A model generated the notes under the pieces. It saw only the letters and a program-made list of their open reading frames with translations, was not told the origin of the DNA and did not search any database. A stretch of 64,000 bases of DNA from CAWIUB01 sp963839175 (GTDB taxonomy: Bacteria; Actinomycetota; Actinomycetes; Mycobacteriales; Jatrophihabitantaceae): assembly GCA_963839175.1 (NCBI GenBank), contig CAWIUB010000010.1, positions 62,001 through 126,000 on the forward strand, read 5' to 3'. Every line of letters starts with the position of its first letter. Positions within the stretch are counted from its first letter, which is position 1. A program made the translations under genes and the position numbers. Below are positions 9,258 through 18,193 of this stretch, one piece after another.

Positions 9258-10460
9258 CTACAACTCGCCGAGCGCCACGATCGGCGACTCGATGCAGTCC
9301 GCCACGAAACGCAGGAATCCCCCTGCCGTCCCGCCGTCGCAGGCACGATGATCGAAGGCGAGCGTGAGCTCGGTGACCTTGCGGACAGCGAGGGAACCAT
9401 CGACCACCCACGGTCGGTCTACGATCCGGCCGAACCCGAGAATCGCCACCTCGGGAAGGTTGATGATCGCCGCGGACCCGTCCACGCCGAACACGCCGTA
9501 GTTGTTCAGGGTGAACGTGCCACCGGTTAGGTCACCCGGGCTCAACCGACCCTCGCGAGCCGCTGCGGTGTGCCGAGCGAACTGCTCGGACAGCTCGCGA
9601 GTCGACAGCAGCTGGGCATCGCGGACGACCGGCACGACGAGACCCCGCTCGGTCTGTGCGGCAAAGCCCAGGTGGACGGCCGACACCAGCACGAGGTCGT
9701 CCTTCTCGACGCGGGCGTTGAGCTCGGGGAACCGGTGCAGCCCGATCACCGCGAAGCGGGCGATGAGCCCGAGCAAACTGACCGGACGCTCAGGCGAGCG
9801 GGCGTTGAGCGTGGCCCGGGTGGCCACCAGCTCGGTGGCGTCGACGTCCACCCACACGGTCGCTTCGGGTATCTCCCGGCGGGACCGGCCCACCTTGTCC
9901 GCCATCGCTTTGCGGATACCGCGCACCGGGATCCGCCGTTCAGCGCCGGCGACCGCCGCGCTCTCAACATCGCGGCGCAGCACGATGCCTTGCGGACCGC
10001 TCCCGGCCAGCTGTCCCAGATCGACGCCGCGCTCACGAGCCATGCGGCGGACCAACGGCGAGATCACCGCCACGTGTGGCGTAGCCCGACGCGATGGCGC
10101 GACCGCCCGTTCGTCGGCGCGGGGCCCTGACGAAGCCCGGCGGCGGCGCGTCGTCTCGGACGACGTGCCATAGCCGACCAGCACCCGACCGCTGCCGTCA
10201 CCCACCGCATCGTCACGCGAAGCCTGCGACGTGTTGACGTTGACGAGCACGGCGCCGACGGGAACCACGTCGCCAGGCTGGCCGTGCAATGCGGTCACCA
10301 CGCCTGCGAATGGCACAGGCACCTCGACAGTGACCTTGGCAGTCTCAACCTCCACTACAGGCTGGTCCGTGCTGACCGCGTCGCCGACGCTGACCAGCCA
10401 CCTGACGATCTCGGCTTCGGTCAGCCCCTCGCCGAGATCGGGCAAGAGGAACTCAGCCAT
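9258..10460 (-). CDS. bkdC: Branched-chain 2-oxoacid dehydrogenase E2, dihydrolipoyl acyltransferase
   Basis: A 400-residue E2 subunit that carries acyl groups on lipoate and transfers them to CoA. It has one N-terminal lipoyl domain (lipoyl Lys about 42 in VETAKVTVE), a peripheral-subunit-binding domain near residue 140-175 (ISPLVRRMARERGVDL) and the catalytic acyltransferase domain ending with the HxxxDG motif (HRACDGG, His about 371). The ATG at 10460 overlaps the end of the E1-beta gene by 8 bp, so translation is coupled. No E3 (lipoamide dehydrogenase) gene follows; that subunit must be encoded elsewhere. The divergent Lrp regulator favours the branched-chain acid role over pyruvate. Confidence 0.9.
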   Translation of the reverse strand: MAEFLLPDLGEGLTEAEIVRWLVSVGDAVSTDQPVVEVETAKVTVEVPVPFAGVVTALHGQPGDVVPVGAVLVNVNTSQASRDDAVGDGSGRVLVGYGTSSETTRRRRASSGPRADERAVAPSRRATPHVAVISPLVRRMARERGVDLGQLAGSGPQGIVLRRDVESAAVAGAERRIPVRGIRKAMADKVGRSRREIPEATVWVDVDATELVATRATLNARSPERPVSLLGLIARFAVIGLHRFPELNARVEKDDLVLVSAVHLGFAAQTERGLVVPVVRDAQLLSTRELSEQFARHTAAAREGRLSPGDLTGGTFTLNNYGVFGVDGSAAIINLPEVAILGFGRIVDRPWVVDGSLAVRKVTELTLAFDHRACDGGTAGGFLRFVADCIESPIVALGEL

Positions 10461-11475
10461 CTGGCAACACCACCGTGTCGTCCCACTGCAGCCGGGCAAC
10501 CGCGTCCAGGACCCGGTCGACGTTCGGCAGGTGATGCTTCTCCAGCTTGGGCGGTGGATAGGGGATGTCGAATCCAGTCACGCGCAGGATCGGTGCCTGC
10601 AGATGGTGGAAACACTGTTCGCTCAGCCGCGCGGTGACCTCGGCGCCGTAGCCACCGAAGCCCGTCGCCTCATGGACGACGACCGCTCGGCCGGTACGCC
10701 GCACCGCGGGAACAACGGTCGCGTCGTCGAACGGGGCGAGGCTGCGCAAATCGATTACCTCGATGTCCCAGCCTTCCTGCTGCGCCGCATCGGCCGCGTC
10801 GAGAGCTGTGGACACCGTGCTGCCATAGCCGATCAACGACACGTCCGTGCCAGGACGGCGGATCACGGCGTGGTCAAGCGGGGCGCCGGGGTACCGCAGC
10901 GCGGCGGCCTCCTTCGCCCAGTAGCAGCGTTTCGGTTCCAGGAAGATCACCGGGTCGGGGCACTCGATCGCCGCACGCAGCATCGAGTAGGCGTCGCCGG
11001 GGGTGGCCGGAACGACCACACGCAATCCCGGGGTGTGCGCGTAGTACGCCTCGGACGAGTCGCTGTGATGCTCGACTCCGCCGATCCCGCCGCCAACCGG
11101 GATGCGCACCACGACCGGCAGTTCAATCGCGCCCCGGGTCCGGTTGCGCAGCTTCGCCAGGTGGCTGGTGATCTGCTCGAACGCCGGATAGGAGAACGCA
11201 TCGAACTGCATCTCCACGACGGGGCGCAGGCCGTTCATCGCCATGCCGATGGCGGTCCCGACGATGCCCGCCTCCGCGAGAGGGGTGTCGAACACCCGAC
11301 TGTCGCCGAACCGCGCGGCCAGCCCGTCGGTGATGCGGAAGACGCCGCCGAGCGTGCCGACGTCCTCGCCGAACACCACCACCCGTTCGTCTGCAACCAG
11401 CGCGTCCGCCAATGCCTGGTTCAGGGCGCGGGCCATGGTCACCGATTCCGGCGTCACTCCGACCGCGCTGGTCAC
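10453..11475 (-). CDS. bkdB: Branched-chain 2-oxoacid dehydrogenase E1 component, beta subunit
   Basis: A 340-residue transketolase-like subunit that pairs with E1-alpha to decarboxylate 2-oxoacids with thiamine diphosphate. Family landmarks are VVFGEDVG, GGVFRITDGL, FDTPLAEAGIVGTAIGMA, and the C-terminal transketolase domain with VSLIGYGS and IEVIDLRSLAPFD. The GTG start at 11475 overlaps the E1-alpha stop (GTGA). A second possible start is the ATG about 14 codons in. Middle gene of the three-gene operon. Confidence 0.92.
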   Translation of the reverse strand: MTSAVGVTPESVTMARALNQALADALVADERVVVFGEDVGTLGGVFRITDGLAARFGDSRVFDTPLAEAGIVGTAIGMAMNGLRPVVEMQFDAFSYPAFEQITSHLAKLRNRTRGAIELPVVVRIPVGGGIGGVEHHSDSSEAYYAHTPGLRVVVPATPGDAYSMLRAAIECPDPVIFLEPKRCYWAKEAAALRYPGAPLDHAVIRRPGTDVSLIGYGSTVSTALDAADAAQQEGWDIEVIDLRSLAPFDDATVVPAVRRTGRAVVVHEATGFGGYGAEVTARLSEQCFHHLQAPILRVTGFDIPYPPPKLEKHHLPNVDRVLDAVARLQWDDTVVLPDG

Positions 11476-12563
11476 GCGTCGGTCTCCGTCAACTCGGCCG
11501 CCAGTGCGCGAGCCTGCGCCCGCAGCGCCGCGGTCGGTTCGGCGTAGACATGGCGGAACAGGTCCGCCGGGTCGAGGTCGGCATCGACGTTCATCCGCTC
11601 GCGCAGTGCCTCGGCGAAGGCTTCCGCCTGCGCGGCAACTGCGGCCCGCTCACCGTCGTCGAGCAGGCGGTGGTCGGCCAGATACCGCTCGAGGCGCGCG
11701 ATTGGATCGCGCGCCAGCCAGGCCCGCACCTCCTCGTCATCGCGGTAACGGGACGCGTCGTCGGCGTTGGTGTGGGCCTCGATCCGGTACGTCAACGCCT
11801 CGATCAGCGTGGGACCGTTGCCTGCCGCCGCGTCCTCGATCGCCTCGCGCACCGCCGCATACACGACCGCCGCGTCGTTGCCATCGACCAGCCGTGAACG
11901 CATCCCGTAGCCGATCCCCTTATGCGCCAAGGACGGCGCCGCACTCTGCTTAGCCAGCGGCACGCTGATCGCGTAGCCGTTGTTCTGGACGAGGAACACG
12001 ACCGGCACGCCCCACACCGCGGCGAAATTCAGCGCCTCGTGGGTATCTCCCTCGCTCGTCGCGCCATCGCCGAGCATCGCAAGGGCCACGGTGTCCTCGC
12101 CCTTCAGCCGTGCGGCATGGGCAAGTCCGACAGCATGCACAGCGCTGGTCGCTAGCGGCGTGCACTGCGGGGCAACCCGGCTCGCGTACGGGTCGTAGCC
12201 GCAGTGCCAATCGCCGCGCAACAACGTCAACGCCTCGACCGGGTCGATGCCGCGGGTGATCAGTGCAACCGAGTCGCGGTAGGTCGGAAACAGCCAATCC
12301 TGCCCGCGCAGCGCCAGCGTCGCCCCGACCTGGCACGCGTCCTGCCCGTGTGAGGACGGGTAGACGGCCAGCCTGCCCTGTTTCGTGAGCGCGGTCGCCT
12401 GAGCGTCGAAGCGACGGCCGATGACCATCCCGCGATACAGCTCGCGCAGCAACTCGTCGGACGGGAGTTTGAAGTCGGGGCAGCCAACCGGACGGCCCGC
12501 CGAGTCGATCAGGCTAAGGGATTCGAGGCTTGGCAACCGGGCCTCATGCGAGTGCGTTTCCAC
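11472..12563 (-). CDS. bkdA: Branched-chain 2-oxoacid dehydrogenase E1 component, alpha subunit
   Basis: A 363-residue thiamine-diphosphate-dependent E1-alpha. The ThDP motif is clear (GDGATSEGD followed about 25 residues later by QNNGYAIS), as is the conserved loop region EAHTNADDASRYRD. It was assigned the GTG at 12563, which gives normal family length and has a weak CAGG upstream; a TTG lies two codons earlier. The open frame continues upstream across the promoter region but without homology. First gene of the operon, divergent from the Lrp-type regulator 126 bp away, the classic bkdR-bkdABC arrangement for valine, leucine and isoleucine breakdown. Confidence 0.9.
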   Translation of the reverse strand: METHSHEARLPSLESLSLIDSAGRPVGCPDFKLPSDELLRELYRGMVIGRRFDAQATALTKQGRLAVYPSSHGQDACQVGATLALRGQDWLFPTYRDSVALITRGIDPVEALTLLRGDWHCGYDPYASRVAPQCTPLATSAVHAVGLAHAARLKGEDTVALAMLGDGATSEGDTHEALNFAAVWGVPVVFLVQNNGYAISVPLAKQSAAPSLAHKGIGYGMRSRLVDGNDAAVVYAAVREAIEDAAAGNGPTLIEALTYRIEAHTNADDASRYRDDEEVRAWLARDPIARLERYLADHRLLDDGERAAVAAQAEAFAEALRERMNVDADLDPADLFRHVYAEPTAALRAQARALAAELTETDA

Positions 12564-12689
12564 GGTCAACCTGAGCTCGCCCTCTCGACGCGATCGATGA
12601 ACAAATTCTGACCGTGCCGACGCCAACTCTCCAGAACGCGGATCAGGCGGAAGACACTTGGCTCGAGATGGTGCACTAGGGTGAGCAAT
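12564..12689. promoter_or_regulatory. Divergent control region of bkdABC and lrp-type gene
   Basis: A 126-bp spacer between two divergent starts. By analogy with other bkdR-bkd loci the Lrp-family protein should bind here and control both transcripts. I could not define a specific operator or a confident promoter pair by eye. Confidence 0.5.
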
Positions 12690-13199
12690 ATGACTGCGAC
12701 GAGGCCGCCGGAGGCCGCCCGGAGTGGACAGGTTGCCGTCACTCTGGACGCGACAGATCGACGCATCGTCGAAGCGCTGCGAGCCGACGGCAGGCTGTCG
12801 ATGCGAGCCCTCGCCGAGCGACTGCACATCTCGCGAGCGGGTGTCTACACCCGCGTCGAGCGGCTACACCGGCTGGGCGTCATCACCGGCTACACCGCCA
12901 TCGTCGACCCCGACCGCTTCGGCCTCGGCATCTCGGCCTACGTCTACCTGAAGATCAGCCAGCACTCCTGGCAGACTGTCCGCGAACGCGTGCTGCACAT
13001 CCCGGAAGTCGAACACGGCGCTCTCGTGTCCGGGGAGAACGACCTGGTGCTGCTCGTGCGAACCTCAGACGCGCCGAGCCTGCGCGACCTGGTGCTCAAT
13101 ACGTTCCAGACGATGCCTGATGTGCTCACCACGCAGACGGTGCTCGTCCTGGAAGAGCTGCCCAACCCAACACTCGCCAGAGCCGCCTCGTCCGGATGA
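12690..13199 (+). CDS. Lrp/AsnC-family transcriptional regulator
   Basis: A 169-residue regulator. The N-terminal winged HTH is typical (LDATDRRIVEALRADGRLSMRAL, read here in pieces: LDATDRRIVEAL then LSMRALAERLHISRAGVYTR), and an AsnC-type ligand-binding domain follows (about residues 75-155). The ATG at 12690 is preferred because AGGGTGA precedes it by about 6 bases; a GTG at 12681 is the alternative. Its divergent position next to the 2-oxoacid dehydrogenase operon suggests that it senses a branched-chain amino acid or 2-oxoacid and controls bkdABC. Confidence 0.9.
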   Translation: MTATRPPEAARSGQVAVTLDATDRRIVEALRADGRLSMRALAERLHISRAGVYTRVERLHRLGVITGYTAIVDPDRFGLGISAYVYLKISQHSWQTVRERVLHIPEVEHGALVSGENDLVLLVRTSDAPSLRDLVLNTFQTMPDVLTTQTVLVLEELPNPTLARAASSG

Positions 13200-13209
13200 T
13201 CCGCTGGTC

Positions 13210-13389
13210 ATGACCGCCAAACGCGAGGTGCGAGTGGGGCGCATCTATGACCCACCGTCGGGGCGGGACTGCACGCGAGTGCTGGTCGATCGCAGCTGGC
13301 CACGCGGAGTGCGCTGTGCCCGCGGAGCGAAAACAGCGTTACCCTGGCAGCGGCAAGCCATCGCGCTGATATGTCCACAAAGCTGGTGA
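13210..13389 (+). pseudogene. Truncated DUF488-family gene (5' end only)
   Basis: The first 35 or so codons read VRVGRIYDPPSGRDCTRVLV then DRSWPRGV, which is the conserved start of DUF488 proteins. Homology then stops and the frame continues for about 25 unrelated codons to a stop. A complete family member has about 110-120 residues. It starts 10 bp after the Lrp gene and may once have been its downstream partner. Confidence 0.65.
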
Positions 13390-13395
13390 TGAGCC

Positions 13396-13662
13396 ATGAA
13401 GACGCGCGATAAGCAGGCAACCGACGAGGGCCTGCGACCTATCAATCCGATCCGCGCCCGGCTCTTGAAGATCTGGGGACCGGCCGACTCCTGGGACAAT
13501 CCGCTGGTCGGTACGAAGTACGACCCTGTCGTCAAGCAGCATCGCGAGCAGCAGCACCGAGACGAACGTCGTGCCCATCGCGAGCAACGGCGACGAGCCC
13601 GCGAGGAACGCGGCCTCACCGTTTCCCAGGAGAACGTGGAGCACTACACCCCGGACGCCTGA
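13396..13662 (+). CDS. Small basic hypothetical protein
   Basis: An 88-residue protein with an ordered-looking N-terminal half (PIRARLLKIWGPADSWDNPL) and a highly charged C-terminal helix rich in Arg, Glu, His and Gln (about residues 48-75). No family was recognised with certainty. The start ATG lacks a strong ribosome-binding site. It lies between two gene remnants, so it could be an intact survivor or itself decaying. Confidence 0.45.
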   Translation: MKTRDKQATDEGLRPINPIRARLLKIWGPADSWDNPLVGTKYDPVVKQHREQQHRDERRAHREQRRRAREERGLTVSQENVEHYTPDA

Positions 13663-13811
13663 CACCCTTGAGGTTCGGTGGCGGCGGAAACGACTTCGCC
13701 GACGGCAACCGCGGCACCGACACCGAGATCAGACGTTGTCTCGAACGCGGGAACCGATCCTGAACCTCGGCGCGGGTCGGCACGCTGACAGGTGGGACGC
13801 CGCAAATCGCT

Positions 13812-14048
13812 TTGCCCGGCCTCAGGAGGGACAGCACAATCTCGCATGTTGTGAACCTGTACATCGATGGCCGCGCTGGCATCCACGCAGCGCTGGTGAA
13901 GCAGCTTGTCACGGCTCAGTTTCCGCAGTGGAAGCGCCTTCCCGTGGTCCCTGTCGAGGCCGGTGACATCGATAACAACGAGCAGGCAGCCGTCGTCAAC
14001 CGCCGGATCATTGAAAACGTCCTGGCCGACCACGAGACTGCCAGCTAA
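13812..14048 (+). pseudogene. Probable 5' fragment of an aminoglycoside-phosphotransferase-fold gene
   Basis: The segment IHAALVKQLVTAQFPQW followed by LPVVPVEAG matches the first 30-40 residues of APH-family kinases, where the sequence would continue with a WDN-type turn and the ATP-binding strands. Here the frame reads DIDNNEQAAVV and ends after 78 codons. No kinase motifs (HxD, DFG-like) are present, so the gene is a remnant. Family assignment rests on a short stretch. Confidence 0.45.
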
Positions 14049-14103
14049 CTTCAACCGCCATGGGAGATCTTGGTCGGTCGCGGCACGTCGTGACGACACT
14101 GTC

Positions 14104-16617
14104 TCAGTCCGTGGCGACCGCGGTCGGGTCGGCCCGCATTGCGGCGCGCACCGGAAGTGCGGTCCCGAGCGTCACGAGCAGGAGGGCGGCACCGCCGATA
14201 AGGGCCGCGATGGGCAGTGGTGCATGCGGCGGATACCCGGGAGTCATCCCGCCAGCGAAGGCGGTGAGGATCGCGATCGCGAAGCCGGCGCCCAGCGCCA
14301 ACGCGATCAGCGCCGCGGCGAGAGTCTCCAGGTAGACCATGACGCGAATCTGTCTGCGCTGGACGCCAACGAGCCGCAGTGCGGCGAACTCCTGGCCGCG
14401 GGCCACGGTCGCCATCGCGAGCGTGTTCACCACGGCGATGGCCGCGAACGCGATGACGAGGCTCATCGCGAGATCACCGATCCGGGCGGTCGTGGCCTGC
14501 TGATGGGTCACGCCGGCCCGGAACTGCTGGGCGTCGAGGACCCGGACTTCGGAGTCGGCGGAGAGCGCGCGCCGCAGCACCGCCGGGTCGCCGCCGCGGA
14601 CCAGCACATCGTCGGCGAGCGGCTGGTCGACATGCCGGGAGAGAACGTCCAGTGGCAGCACAACGTCACCGAAGCCGAGACCGCGGGCATAGACGGCGGC
14701 CACGGTCATTTGCACCTGTACGCCGTCGCCCAGGGTGACTGGCAGGTGTTGGCCGACGTGGACGTCGTGCTGGTCGGCGGCGAGCCGGGAGACCGCGATC
14801 TCGTCCGGAGCCAGGTGCGCGGTGGATCCGGCTCGCACGTCGAGATCGAGTGTCCGCGGCAGGCCGTCGGGCGTCGCCGCCGTGGCCGGGTACTTGTCCT
14901 GGCCGATGAGGACCGTCCGACGCATCTCGGCTGTCACGGCGGTGATACCCGGCCCGCGGGTGGCCGTCGCGACCACATTGGCCGGTACGCCGTGTCCACG
15001 CCCCACGATCACGGCGTCGGCCCGGAGTCCGTCGCGCCGCTGCGCCGCCGCGGCGTGCTGAGTGGTGGTCGGGGTGAACAGGATCGTCATCGCAAAGGTG
15101 GTGGCGAGCATGATCGGTGTGATGATCGAAGCCGCGCGCCGGGCGTTCGTGCGGTTGTTCGCCGCGGCGAGGTAGCCGGCTCGCGCCGACACCGCCCGCA
15201 GGGCCGGCCCGAGGATTGTCCCGGCGAGGCGGCTGATGACGGGCCCGAGCAGGGCTACGGCGAGGACGGCAAGGAGAGCACACAAGAGGGTCACCGGGCC
15301 GGCCGCGGCATCGGTGTGCAGGTGGGCCAGGACGACGAGCAGGGTCAGCTGCCCGCCCAGGGCGCTCAGGCCGGCCACCAGCCGGAACGGGCTCAGCCGG
15401 TCGGGCTCGACGGCGGCCTCGGCGAGGGCCTGGGTCGGACGGATCCGAGTGGTCCGGCGGGCCGAGACGCGGGCGGCGAGCAACCCCGCCAGCACGGTGC
15501 CGACGACGGCTGCGGCGACGGGGACCGGGCTCCGGTGCAGAGCCATGTTCGGCGGCATGCCGCCGAAGGCGACAAACTGCGAACGGAGCCACGAGGCCAT
15601 GGCGACCCCCACCGTGCACCCGGGCAAGCAGGCGAGCACGCCAACGACGACGGCTTCCCAGCCGATCAGCCGCCGGATCTGTCTCGGGGTCGCCGCAACC
15701 GCGCGGAGCAGCGCCAGTTCGCGTCGTCGCTGGGCGATAGACAGCGCGAAAGTCCCGACGACGACGAGAGCGGCAACGAGGGCCGAGGTGGCGACGAGTA
15801 CCCCGGCGACGCTGACCAAGGTCGTCCGGGACCGGGCGACGTCGGTGAACTCGACCGTCCCGCGGTCGCGGCCAGTGGCGATGCGGGCGTCCGTACCGTG
15901 CAGGGCCGCGCGCAGCTGTGCCGGGTCCGGCGCGTGAGCGGGCGGAAAGCCGATCGCGAAGTACTGATCGGGACGACGGGCAAGCCGCTGCGCCGTCTGC
16001 TCGGTGAAGAAGAGGCTGGTCTGGTCGGCCAGTGCCCGGTCGGTGATGCCAGCGACCGTGTACGACGCCCGGCCGCCCGCAGTCAGCACCGTCGCCGCGG
16101 AGCCGACCCCCAGCTGCGCCTCACGGGCCAGGCGGGGGTCGATCACGACGTCATGGGCGGTGCTCGGCCGGTGGCCCTGAGCCAGCCGGAACGGGGTCAG
16201 CACGGCGGACGTCCACGCGTGGCCCCACGAGAGCCTGGCACGCCCCCCGGCCCCCGCCGGATCGTTCGGAGTAACGACCCAGGCCGTGAACGTGAGCTCA
16301 CCGATCGCGGCACTGGTACCGAGGCTGTCGTGCAGGCGATCCAGGACCGCGGTGTCGATCCAGGCGTGCTCGGTGAGCGGCTTCGACTTGGTCTTGCCGT
16401 TCGACTTGATGAGGTGCCGGGACTGGTCGGCCGACACCACGGACGGCGACCCGGCATACCGCTCGGTCGCGACCGTACCCAGCAGCCCGGTCTCGAGCAG
16501 CGTGCCGCACGCGGTGATCAGCGCGGCCGCGCACAACAGGGCAACGAAGGCGGCGACGAAGCTGCCCACCCGCGAGCGAATGGTGGCCAGGGCGAGCCAG
16601 CCGGTCACCGCAATCAC
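14104..16617 (-). CDS. FtsX-like ABC transporter permease
   Basis: An 837-residue membrane protein with the duplicated FtsX/MacB layout used in lipoprotein or peptide-antibiotic exporters: an N-terminal TM helix (ATIRSRVGSFVAAFVALL), an extracytoplasmic domain to about residue 250, three TM helices, a central pair of helices, a second extracytoplasmic domain (about 530-680) and a final three-helix FtsX domain with RLVGVQRRQIRVMVYLE. The GTG at 16617 overlaps the ATPase stop (GTGA). Last gene of the exporter operon. It probably works with the ATPase at 16614. Confidence 0.88.
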   Translation of the reverse strand: MIAVTGWLALATIRSRVGSFVAAFVALLCAAALITACGTLLETGLLGTVATERYAGSPSVVSADQSRHLIKSNGKTKSKPLTEHAWIDTAVLDRLHDSLGTSAAIGELTFTAWVVTPNDPAGAGGRARLSWGHAWTSAVLTPFRLAQGHRPSTAHDVVIDPRLAREAQLGVGSAATVLTAGGRASYTVAGITDRALADQTSLFFTEQTAQRLARRPDQYFAIGFPPAHAPDPAQLRAALHGTDARIATGRDRGTVEFTDVARSRTTLVSVAGVLVATSALVAALVVVGTFALSIAQRRRELALLRAVAATPRQIRRLIGWEAVVVGVLACLPGCTVGVAMASWLRSQFVAFGGMPPNMALHRSPVPVAAAVVGTVLAGLLAARVSARRTTRIRPTQALAEAAVEPDRLSPFRLVAGLSALGGQLTLLVVLAHLHTDAAAGPVTLLCALLAVLAVALLGPVISRLAGTILGPALRAVSARAGYLAAANNRTNARRAASIITPIMLATTFAMTILFTPTTTQHAAAAQRRDGLRADAVIVGRGHGVPANVVATATRGPGITAVTAEMRRTVLIGQDKYPATAATPDGLPRTLDLDVRAGSTAHLAPDEIAVSRLAADQHDVHVGQHLPVTLGDGVQVQMTVAAVYARGLGFGDVVLPLDVLSRHVDQPLADDVLVRGGDPAVLRRALSADSEVRVLDAQQFRAGVTHQQATTARIGDLAMSLVIAFAAIAVVNTLAMATVARGQEFAALRLVGVQRRQIRVMVYLETLAAALIALALGAGFAIAILTAFAGGMTPGYPPHAPLPIAALIGGAALLLVTLGTALPVRAAMRADPTAVATD

Positions 16618-17363
16618 CCCGGCCGCAGCTTCGACACACGGTCGATGATTTGCGCCGGGCTCGGCTGGGGAAGGTGATCGACGAGTCGCCCGTCGGCCAT
16701 GATCAGCACCGTGTCGGCGTAGCTGGCGGCCACGGCGTCGTGAGTCACCATGACCACCGACTGGCCGATCCGGTCGACGGCCCCACGCAGCAGGCACAGC
16801 ACGGCCGTGCCGCTCGCACCGTCCAGTGCTCCGGTCGGCTCGTCGGCGAAGACCACGGCGGGGCGTGTCACCAAGGCCCGCGCGATCGCGGCTCGTTGCT
16901 GTTCACCACCGGACAGCTGGGCCGGGCGGTGCCGAGACCGGTCGGCCAGGCCGACCTGCTCGATGACCTCGCGCAGCCACGCCTGGTCGGGCCGCCGCCC
17001 GGCGAGCCGCAGGGGAAGCGTGATGTTCTGCCGCACGCTCAGCGAGCCAATCAGGTTGAACGACTGGAAGACGAAGCCGACCTGCTCGCGACGCAACCGG
17101 GTGAGCTGTGATTCGCTCAGTCCGCCGATGTCCCGGCCAGCCAGTCGGACCCGACCCGCCGATGGGCGGACGAGGCCGGCCACGCAGTGCAGGAATGTGC
17201 TCTTCCCGGAGCCGGACGGCCCCATGACGGCGGTGAACGTGGCCCGCGGGATCGCGATCGACACGGCGTGCAAGGCCCGGACGCCGTTCGCGCGGCCGCC
17301 GTAGGTCTTGCTGAGCTGTTCGGTCTCCACGCAGTAGTCGGCGGGACCGGTCACGGCCCTCAC
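16614..17363 (-). CDS. MacB/LolD-type ABC transporter ATP-binding protein
   Basis: A 249-residue ATPase with Walker A GPSGSGKST, Q-loop region VGFVFQSFNLIGSLSV, signature LSGGEQQRAAIARAL, Walker B VVFADEPTGALD and H-loop VMVTHD. The QSFNLI and TGALD features place it in the MacB/LolD class that drives FtsX-like permeases. The GTG at 17363 overlaps the upstream permease stop (GTGA); a second GTG lies three codons in. It pairs with the FtsX-like permease that follows. Confidence 0.92.
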   Translation of the reverse strand: MRAVTGPADYCVETEQLSKTYGGRANGVRALHAVSIAIPRATFTAVMGPSGSGKSTFLHCVAGLVRPSAGRVRLAGRDIGGLSESQLTRLRREQVGFVFQSFNLIGSLSVRQNITLPLRLAGRRPDQAWLREVIEQVGLADRSRHRPAQLSGGEQQRAAIARALVTRPAVVFADEPTGALDGASGTAVLCLLRGAVDRIGQSVVMVTHDAVAASYADTVLIMADGRLVDHLPQPSPAQIIDRVSKLRPG

Positions 17364-18193
17364 CGGCGGCTGCTCCGGTCGGCCCGACCGATGATGTGTC
17401 GACGCAAGCCCCGTCCGGCTGGGGTGTGCGGGTCCCAGCGGAACAGGTGCATCGCGGCGAGCAGGCCGACGCCGGTCCATGCGGCGAGGACGGTGAGATC
17501 GTGCCCGGTCATCAGCGTCAGTCCGCTGCTGGTGTGTCGCAGAGCGTGTGCGGCGGCGTCGATGATCGGCCGTGCGGGCAGGTAGCTGACCAGAGTGGTC
17601 AGCCAGCGCGGTTGATCACCGAGTGAGCCGAACACTCCGGAAAGGATGATCACCGGGTAGAAGCTGAGCGCCAGCAGCGGCTGGGCGCTGTCGGTGCTTG
17701 GGATAACCGCGGTGGCCGCGGTGCCGACGGTGGCCATCGCAAGCGCCCCGAGAACGACGGCGATGAGCAGGCTGACCACGGTGGCGATGCGCAGGCTGAC
17801 GCGGTACAGGGTCGCGCCGGCGACGACGGTGGCGGCGGTGCTGGCAACGGCGAGCACTACGGTGGCGGCGATCCGTCCAGCGAAATAACACCATCGCGGC
17901 AGCGGGGTGGCATGCCAGCGCCGCAGCACACCATCCTCCCGGGCGGTGACCAGGCCAGCTGCGTGGGTGAGGTAGGCGGTGCTGATGACCGCAAGGGAGA
18001 CCAGCCCGGCGACCAGGTCGACCATGGCGCGCGAGTCACGGTTGCCACGAACGACCAGGAGAACCAGCGGCAGGAGCACCCCAGCGACGATCGCGCGAGG
18101 CGTGCGCACCAGCAGGAGCAGCTGGTAATGGACCTGTCCGATGAACAGCCGTCCGAGGCCATCCGGCCGCCCCCCAGCCAGGCGAGCGGTCAT
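17360..18193 (-). CDS. ABC-2 type transporter permease
   Basis: A 277-residue membrane protein with six predicted TM segments and the ABC-2 pattern: an amphipathic N-terminal helix (GQVHYQLLLLVRTPRAIV), a cytoplasmic turn (REDGVLRRWHATPLPRW, the LRxTP-like coupling loop) and the conserved FYPVIILSGVF segment in TM5. ATGA overlap with the upstream ATPase gene. It forms a drug or lipid exporter with that ATPase. Confidence 0.88.
   Translation of the reverse strand: MTARLAGGRPDGLGRLFIGQVHYQLLLLVRTPRAIVAGVLLPLVLLVVRGNRDSRAMVDLVAGLVSLAVISTAYLTHAAGLVTAREDGVLRRWHATPLPRWCYFAGRIAATVVLAVASTAATVVAGATLYRVSLRIATVVSLLIAVVLGALAMATVGTAATAVIPSTDSAQPLLALSFYPVIILSGVFGSLGDQPRWLTTLVSYLPARPIIDAAAHALRHTSSGLTLMTGHDLTVLAAWTGVGLLAAMHLFRWDPHTPAGRGLRRHIIGRADRSSRR

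Noticed and set aside
13906..16677. A 923-codon plus-strand frame opposite the FtsX-like permease
   Set aside because: Low-complexity Gly/Arg-rich antisense translation; the minus-strand permease is clearly real.
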